Source: Caballeronia choica (GTDB taxonomy: Bacteria; Pseudomonadota; Gammaproteobacteria; Burkholderiales; Burkholderiaceae). Taken from it: a DNA stretch of 54,003 bases. The notes under the pieces are model-generated. The model was not told the DNA's origin and searched no databases. It saw nothing but the letters and a program-made list of their open reading frames with translations. The stretch is taken from contig NZ_FCON02000049.1 in the NCBI RefSeq assembly GCF_001544535.1, forward strand, positions 1-54,003, written 5' to 3'. The position numbers and the translations under genes were made by a program. Below, piece after piece: positions 49,411-54,003 of this stretch (within the stretch, counting starts at the first letter, position 1; each line of letters starts with the position of its first letter).

Positions 49411-49439
49411 TTGACATCCTAAGGATTCCCGCCTATTTT
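49411..49439 (+). promoter_or_regulatory. Promoter of the second peptide/membrane unit
   Basis: TTGACA (49411-49416), 17-base spacer, TATTTT (49434-49439), 57 bases before the peptide start. It shows that the second unit can be transcribed on its own. Confidence 0.55.
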
Positions 49440-49495
49440 GCAAAGAGACGCGTACGACGCATGTTTCAAGTGAATACAGAAAACCGGAGCACATT

Positions 49496-49678
49496 TTGAT
49501 AATTACAATACTCATGACGGTGCCTCTTTCCGTCTATGGCTCGCCCACGCCACCGTCCAGCGTCGAGCCATTACCACTGCGTTCTCACAGCAACGTCAGG
49601 CCGGATCGTTCGTCTACCCTGATTTTGGCCCAACCCACCACGCCAAAAAGCCCCCCGCCGCCTCCGGACGGGCCTTGA
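49496..49678 (+). CDS. Short proline-tailed peptide 2 (paralogue of peptide 1)
   Basis: A 60-residue frame starting at TTG 49496 with GGAG 6 bases upstream. Its first residues (MIITILMTVPLSVYG) and its end (LILAQPTTPKSPPPPPDGP) match peptide 1 at both termini while the middle differs. The start codon overlaps the stop of a 12-codon upstream ORF (49461-49499), which could couple translation. It is followed after 43 bases by membrane module C. Function unknown. Confidence 0.55.
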   Translation: MIITILMTVPLSVYGSPTPPSSVEPLPLRSHSNVRPDRSSTLILAQPTTPKSPPPPPDGP

Positions 49679-49721
49679 ATAAAGCGGGTAGCTCTGGGCA
49701 TTACAAATCTTAATTCAATCT

Positions 49722-49979
49722 ATGGCACGCCTCGATACCTATCTAGCATTTGCATTTGGAACCTGCTTCTGCGCGGTGCTGCTATTCCTAGCCGTGGTGA
49801 TTCCTGAACCGAGCAAGAACACCGCGTTCATTTTTCGCGTAGTGCTTTCTGTCGCCGCCGGAGGTGTTGGGGCCGTAATTCCGGGAATGCTGAAAATCAG
49901 ACTGCCTTACGTTAGAGCGGGGGGCGCCTTTGCCCTTGCCGTGATGGTTTATAGCTTTAATCCGCCCGCGCTATTGTAA
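49722..49979 (+). CDS. Stand-alone membrane module C
   Basis: An 85-residue protein equal to the N-terminal module of A and B: MARLDTYLAFAFGTCFCAVL, then a second helix with a VLSVAAGGVGAVIPG segment, ending VYSFNPPALL. It stops exactly where A and B go on into their TPR part. The missing part is not found downstream in any frame. It may be a genuine single-module protein or a truncated paralogue. TAAGGAGATG at its stop offers a ribosome site for a 12-codon ORF. From memory similar modules occur fused to signalling or conflict-type domains in other bacteria; this needs a profile search. Confidence 0.65.
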   Translation: MARLDTYLAFAFGTCFCAVLLFLAVVIPEPSKNTAFIFRVVLSVAAGGVGAVIPGMLKIRLPYVRAGGAFALAVMVYSFNPPALL

Positions 49980-50393
49980 GGAGATGTGCACGAAAATTGC
50001 CCACTGGTTAGATTCGGCATAAGTTCTGCATGGATGCATTAGATTTCTCGTTCCGGTCAGTGCCGCATGGGCTCCGCACTGCCTTAAGTCGCCGATAGTT
50101 TGCGTTTCCTGAAAAGGCGGGTTGTGTCGGATAGATCGCAACCGAATTCCATTAGCGCGCATGGTCCGGTGCGTGATGTCTAGCAATTTATCTACTGGGC
50201 TGATGTCATTAATAGAGCAAAGTTGGATTCGCGTATAAATGTTCACTAAGAGCACGTTGCTAGTCTAGGAGGGTGCCGCAAAATTGTCTGAAGAACGCGT
50301 CTATCAAATCGTAAAACGGGAAAGGATTGGAGCAAGCGCGCGACGGACGCAAAAGGGCACTCCCAATAGCTATTTGAATTCCGGAGGGCGAGC
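49980..50393. other. 414-base stretch without a clear gene
   Basis: Only short unconvincing frames on either strand. No hairpin or repeat stands out. It may contain the promoter of the DUF6065-like gene. Confidence 0.5.
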
Positions 50394-51179
50394 ATGGAAT
50401 TACTGGCTTATCGACATGGTTTTCCATTTGACATGAAACTCGTTCGATCGAGCGTGGACAGGGTTTGGATGGACGCAACAAGTCAAAGGTATGCTTACCG
50501 ATGTCTCCCTATGGTGCTCGCAAATCAGTTGGGCTGGAATATATTAAATGATAATGCGTTTCGGGCGTTGTGGCGGGGTGGGGATTTAGCTGAGGATGTT
50601 ATATTCGAACCGGAGTTGCCTTCGCCTTCGTCCGTGATCAGCCATTTTGGTCATGGAATTATCACGTTCATGCTACCCTTCCTTTTTAGAGTTCCCGCTG
50701 GCTTCCAACTTTTGCTGAGAGGGCCTGCAAATCTTCCGAAGGATGCCATACAGTCTTTGGAAGGGTTGGTTGAAGCAGACTGGGCCGTTGCAACAGCAAC
50801 GATGAATTGGAAGTTCACACGATCGGACATTTGGGTGACGTTCGAACGTGCGGAACCAATATGTACGATTGTTCCTCTGCAAGTCGCGGTCCTAGAAGCG
50901 ATGACGCCCCGAGAGTCGCATATATTGGACGATCCAATCTTAAAGACGCGTTACGAAGCGTGGGCTGCGAGCCGTGAAGCCTTCCACAACGATTTAAAAT
51001 CTTTGCGACCCGAGGTTATCAAAGCCGGATGGCAGCGCCACTACTTCCAGGGCACGTCTCCGGGCGCAGACGGCGTGCCTTGCATCAATGCGTCCGAACA
51101 CCGTACACGCATTGCCTTAAAGGAATTCGAGAAGATTAGAGATCAAGGCACAGCCAGTCCAGTGCAGGCGGTGGACTAG
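50394..51179 (+). CDS. DUF6065-like protein
   Basis: A 261-residue soluble protein. WMDATSQRYAYRCLPMVLAN, GWNIL, SHFGHGIITFMLPFLFR then VPAGFQLLLRGPANLPKDAIQ and MNWKFTR match my memory of the DUF6065 family, whose function is unknown. GGAGGG lies 5 bases before the ATG, the strongest ribosome site in this block. There is no signal peptide. The composition is AT-rich like the peptide/TPR genes, and it lies 414 bases after them on the same strand, so it may have arrived with them. The transposase remnant begins 22 bases after its stop. Confidence 0.7.
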   Translation: MELLAYRHGFPFDMKLVRSSVDRVWMDATSQRYAYRCLPMVLANQLGWNILNDNAFRALWRGGDLAEDVIFEPELPSPSSVISHFGHGIITFMLPFLFRVPAGFQLLLRGPANLPKDAIQSLEGLVEADWAVATATMNWKFTRSDIWVTFERAEPICTIVPLQVAVLEAMTPRESHILDDPILKTRYEAWAASREAFHNDLKSLRPEVIKAGWQRHYFQGTSPGADGVPCINASEHRTRIALKEFEKIRDQGTASPVQAVD

Positions 51180-51200
51180 CTCGTGGACTCGCCCATCGCG

Positions 51201-51790
51201 TTACACACATTTGTCGTCGTCGCGTAACAAGCGCAATGTTTTTGCGGCGATATGAACTTCTCTGAGTCCGAGCCAGATGGTTTTCGCGCCGGGTTCGCCG
51301 TCGCTCTTGCGCCCGAGGAATCCGCCCAGGCTTGCGATCAGTCCCAACACTTCGTTGAGCTTCGGCTGTGCCGGGCGGCGCACTTTCGTCAGCAGGTAGG
51401 CACTGCGAATTTCGTCGGAATCGAAGACCAGATGCGCGTCCAGATCGGGGCTGGTGCGTCCCAGCCGCATCAGATAGGCCACGGCGCCAAGCCACTATCA
51501 GGAACAGCGCCAGTGCGCGCTCAAGCTGTTGGATCGAGCCTAACTGCAGCGCCTCGACGCGGCAAGCATTCTTCAAGATGTTGAACAACATCTCGATTTC
51601 CCGGCGCGCTCGATACCAGTCGATCAATTCGATCGCCTCTTCCAAGGTCGTTGCCACGCGGTTGGTCAGCAAGCGCCATTCGATCGGCTTGACGCCCGCA
51701 GGGAGCGTCGAACTCGCGTGCCACCAGACAGGTCGCAGCGACGCTTTTGCCTTCGACCCGCGCGGCGACGCTAATTTTGATGACGACTGT
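51201..51790 (-). pseudogene. IS4-family transposase remnant
   Basis: C-terminal part of an IS4/Tn5-type DDE transposase spread over three frames: CLVAREFDAP, then TNRVATTLEEAIELIDWYRAR with EMLFNILKN and EALQLGSIQQLERALALF, then AYLMRLGRTSPDLDAHLVF and GGFLGRKSDGEPG. Two single-base insertions explain the breaks: one at 51700 (CCC-T-GCG) and one at 51482 (CGCC-G-TGG). The N-terminal half and terminal repeats are missing, so it is not active. Confidence 0.85.
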
Positions 51791-52406
51791 GCTCGACAAC
51801 CAAAACAGCATCCGACGTTTGCTATGGGTAGCGATAGTATTGCTCGCGCTTATCGCATTCAAGCTTCTCTAGTCTCGCAAGCCGTCAGCCCACATGGACC
51901 CTCGGCGCCGGATGCGATTTAACTCCAGGCGTCGGTCGTGGATCCAAGCCGGTCAGGTCACGTACCAGCGCGGCAATTTCGCGCTCGTCGCCGTTGCCCC
52001 TGGTTCGAGATTTCGCGGCCATGGGTTCACGCTGCCGGCTGCGGCAATCGGGGGTACTGACAAAACCGACAGAAGGGGCTCTTGTCAGTAACCGGGGCAG
52101 TAGTTTTTTGATTTTTTGCCTGCGGGCCTTTTCGCTCGCTCCCTAGCGCCCTCGCTAACATGATCTCGCTCCCATTTTTCTGACGGGAACAGCGGGAACA
52201 TCGGGAACCACCTCGCCTGGTAAAGCTTTGTGCCGTTCCCAGTGCCCCGCATCAGGTGTGAACAGTGGGAACAGAAGCCATCGTGTTCCCGATTGTTCCC
52301 GGTCCATAGAGTCAGCGGGAACAGCGTAAATGCACGTCAAATAAAGGTTGTTCCCGGTGTTCCCGATGTTCCCGGTCAAAAAAGCGCATTCCTGCTTCGC
52401 TATTCG
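51791..52406. other. 616-base stretch with repeats, no clear gene
   Basis: No convincing ORF. It has a 9-base perfect inverted repeat (TACTGACAA 52055-52063 with TTGTCAGTA 52082-52090) followed by T-rich sequence, and the GGGAAC/GTTCCC cluster at 52185-52373. Confidence 0.5.
52185..52373. repeat. Cluster of eleven GGGAAC/GTTCCC hexamers
   Basis: Plus orientation at 52185, 52194, 52203, 52267 and 52317; minus orientation at 52235, 52285, 52295, 52350, 52359 and 52368. The first three and last three are at exact 9-base spacing and face each other. This could be an iteron-like or operator array. The 9-base spacing also gives a Gly-Asn repeat if read as protein on the minus strand. Confidence 0.6.
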
Positions 52407-53939
52407 CTATTCGCCAGACGGCAGGGCATCCGGGCTGACGTGATAGAGCTTCGCGAGCGTGCCGTCCGGCTTGCGGGTCGTTTTCGTCAGACGTCCGGTT
52501 TCCTTCGCCAGCGCGCCCGCTTGATCCAGTGCCGCCTTAACGCGTGAGAAGTCAAAACCCTTCGTCGCATCCTCGAGCCCGCCCGATGTGAACAGGTAGA
52601 GCCGACTCTCACCGTCGTGTTTCCAGTACCCGGCCCGGTCGCGGATCATCTCGCCGCTACCGTCGATGTTCGAAAAGCGGCTGTCGCCGTGCCGCTCTAT
52701 ATAGTCCGCGACGGCCCGGAGAATCGCTGCGTGCTCGGAACCCTGCGCACTGTCCTGACGCCTGCCGCGCCACAGATTGAACGCACGGACTGCGGCCTCA
52801 GTCGGCTCGCCCGCCGTCCACGGCACGACGCCCCAGCGGATCGCAAGCTCGCCAGCGAGCGCGCACACGGCGAACGTCTGCGCTGCGCGCCGGTGCTGTC
52901 CGTCCAGCGCGCCGAATTTTTCGAGAACCGGCCTCAGCAGCGCGGATAGCTCCAGACCGGTCGCAAGTTCGCGAGCGAGCGATTCGACGAACAGCGGCCC
53001 CGCGTGGCCATAGTGGCTGCCTGCGAGTTCGCGAATCTCGTCGGACAGAGCGCCGCCCGATGTGCGACCGTGCAGCGTGTCGAACAACCCCCAGGTCGCC
53101 TCGCACGGCACGTCGAGAAAACGCATCTCCTGACCTGCCTTTGCGGTGATGCCGCCGGCAGACATGCGCGCTGTAAGCGTCGTTTCGCCGGTACTCAGCA
53201 CAAATACCCGCCAGCGCGCCGCCTGCCTCGCTTCGCCGTACCTATTCGCACGGCTTTTGCCGGTGCCGTTGACGAGCGCGTAGGCGATTTCGTACAGCTG
53301 GCGCGAGTCGATCTCGCCGATTTCGTCGAGCGGCAAAAGCGTATCAGAGTGGATCAGGCCCGCGCCCTCCAGTCCGTTCGCCGTCGCGCGCCATGTGCGC
53401 GGGAACTGCTCACCGCCCCATACGCTCGCGCCGCCGCGCAGCACAGTCGTCTTGCCGATGGACGAATCGCCGAACAGATGTAGCGCCGCACCGCTCATCC
53501 CAAGTGGCTTGAGCAGCGGCCCTGCAAACGCCGTCATGATGCCGAGCATCAACAGCGGATTGCCGCTCGCGAGCGCGGCCAGTTCGCGCCAGCCGTCCAT
53601 CGTTCCTGCGCACGCATACGGCGCAACGCGGCCCATCGTCTGGAACCAGATATCGTCCGCGCCGATCACCCGCGCGGGCAGCACGAACGCGCCGTCATGC
53701 CAGCCGGTTGCAGTCGCCGCGCGCATGGTGCGCTCAGGTGTCTGGCTGGCGATGTACTGCAACACGCCGTTGCGATTGTGCAGATAATCGAATGTCAGGC
53801 CCGCACCCAGCAGTACGGCGCGCGCCTCGCTGCCATCGCTCGCGAGCATCGCCATCGGCATCGCCCATTTTTTCCAATGGCCCGACGGCGATCGGATTTC
53901 GAGCAGGCGGCCATATTCGGCATCCTTGGAGCGCGACAA
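52407..53939 (-). CDS. DUF927-type ATPase/helicase-like protein, 5' end broken or cut
   Basis: A 510-residue frame with the DUF927 region: WAMPMAMLASDG, TGWHDGAFVLPARVIG, Walker A GDSSIGKTT at about 157-165 and Walker B LLPLDEIGEI at 201-210. Such proteins are found in prophages and genomic islands, usually with primase or replication genes. The frame opens with a TTG at 53939 directly after an in-frame TAA (53940-53942). Upstream the same frame stays open to the window end (reading ...ARIVVNDRTL), so either a nonsense codon has split the gene or translation starts here. The C-terminus appears complete. Confidence 0.75.
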   Translation of the reverse strand: MSRSKDAEYGRLLEIRSPSGHWKKWAMPMAMLASDGSEARAVLLGAGLTFDYLHNRNGVLQYIASQTPERTMRAATATGWHDGAFVLPARVIGADDIWFQTMGRVAPYACAGTMDGWRELAALASGNPLLMLGIMTAFAGPLLKPLGMSGAALHLFGDSSIGKTTVLRGGASVWGGEQFPRTWRATANGLEGAGLIHSDTLLPLDEIGEIDSRQLYEIAYALVNGTGKSRANRYGEARQAARWRVFVLSTGETTLTARMSAGGITAKAGQEMRFLDVPCEATWGLFDTLHGRTSGGALSDEIRELAGSHYGHAGPLFVESLARELATGLELSALLRPVLEKFGALDGQHRRAAQTFAVCALAGELAIRWGVVPWTAGEPTEAAVRAFNLWRGRRQDSAQGSEHAAILRAVADYIERHGDSRFSNIDGSGEMIRDRAGYWKHDGESRLYLFTSGGLEDATKGFDFSRVKAALDQAGALAKETGRLTKTTRKPDGTLAKLYHVSPDALPSGE

Positions 53940-54003
53940 TTACAGTGTCCGGTCGTTGACAACTATCCTGGCCGGTGGTGAGGAGTCGAAGGCGGCGTAG
54001 CCG

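Larger units (their letters stand above)
45404..54003. mobile_element. Accessory block (probable genomic island) next to tRNA-Ser
   Basis: Everything right of the tRNA lacks core genes. It has an MFS remnant, an IS4-type transposase remnant, a DUF927-type island gene, and between them an AT-richer set of unfamiliar genes. No integrase, no tRNA 3' repeat and no right boundary are visible, so the extent is open. Confidence 0.5.

Noticed and set aside
49971-50255. 94-codon minus-strand ORF downstream of module C
   Set aside because: No ribosome site and no recognisable motif; kept only as uncertain sequence in the gap.
52155-52379. 74-codon minus-strand ORF with a Gly-Asn repeat
   Set aside because: It arises from the GGGAAC repeats; no ribosome site or homologue that I can name. 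It is retained as an alternative explanation for the repeats.
45404-54003. CRISPR array
   Set aside because: The only regular repeats are 9-base hexamer units and a 17-base tandem pair; no repeat-spacer pattern and no cas genes.

Overview
The window is a Burkholderiaceae-type chromosome segment. It is GC-rich, and its gene content (hemC / fused hemDX / hemY; nadE-glnB; trxB / ftsK-lolA; rarA-serS; PpC and ArgH homologues) fits Paraburkholderia or Caballeronia best. The genus is inference; no rRNA gene is present to test it.

Positions 1-45.4 kb are mostly core genome. On the minus strand are a urea-transporter binding protein (urtA, with a sigma-54-like promoter) and an aldehyde dehydrogenase / SDR / MFS catabolic operon. 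Next come ppa, a GIY-YIG protein, a GNAT-like protein, nadE, glnB, a CPA2 antiporter, an amidotransferase with a long disordered N-terminus, and a bestrophin channel. An HTH-nucleotidyltransferase gene follows, beside a truncated HEPN-like partner. Then come a DUF4410-type lipoprotein, argH, an ECF sigma/anti-sigma pair, an XRE regulator facing a methyltransferase, ppc, and the heme genes hemC-hemDX-hemY. These are followed by a rhodanese / isoaspartyl-methyltransferase-like pair, a TRIC-type channel with an Smr protein, trxB, ftsK and lolA. A LysR-regulated ureohydrolase / NCS1 permease / nitrilase module plus a second NCS1 permease lies between lolA and rarA, splitting the usual ftsK-lolA-rarA-serS run. 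The core ends with rarA, serS and tRNA-Ser(CGA).

From about 45.4 kb, just after the tRNA, the window is accessory DNA. It holds an MFS remnant, an IS4-family transposase remnant with two single-base insertions, and a DUF927-type ATPase at the right edge with a cluster of GGGAAC/GTTCCC motifs. Between them (46.7-51.2 kb) is a visibly AT-richer block of unfamiliar genes. Three proteins share one N-terminal membrane module of about 85 residues: two carry TPR-like cytoplasmic or periplasmic tails and one is the bare module. Two short proline-tailed peptides, each with a hydrophobic N-terminus and a shared LAQPTTP motif, precede them, and a DUF6065-like gene follows. This tandem peptide / membrane-TPR locus is the best candidate here for an undescribed system.

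Other leads are two tandem CATCC-N16-CGTA elements followed by a plus-strand terminator with no ORF between them (possible ECF-controlled small RNA), perfect operator-like palindromes next to three regulators, and the HEPN/MNT remnant.
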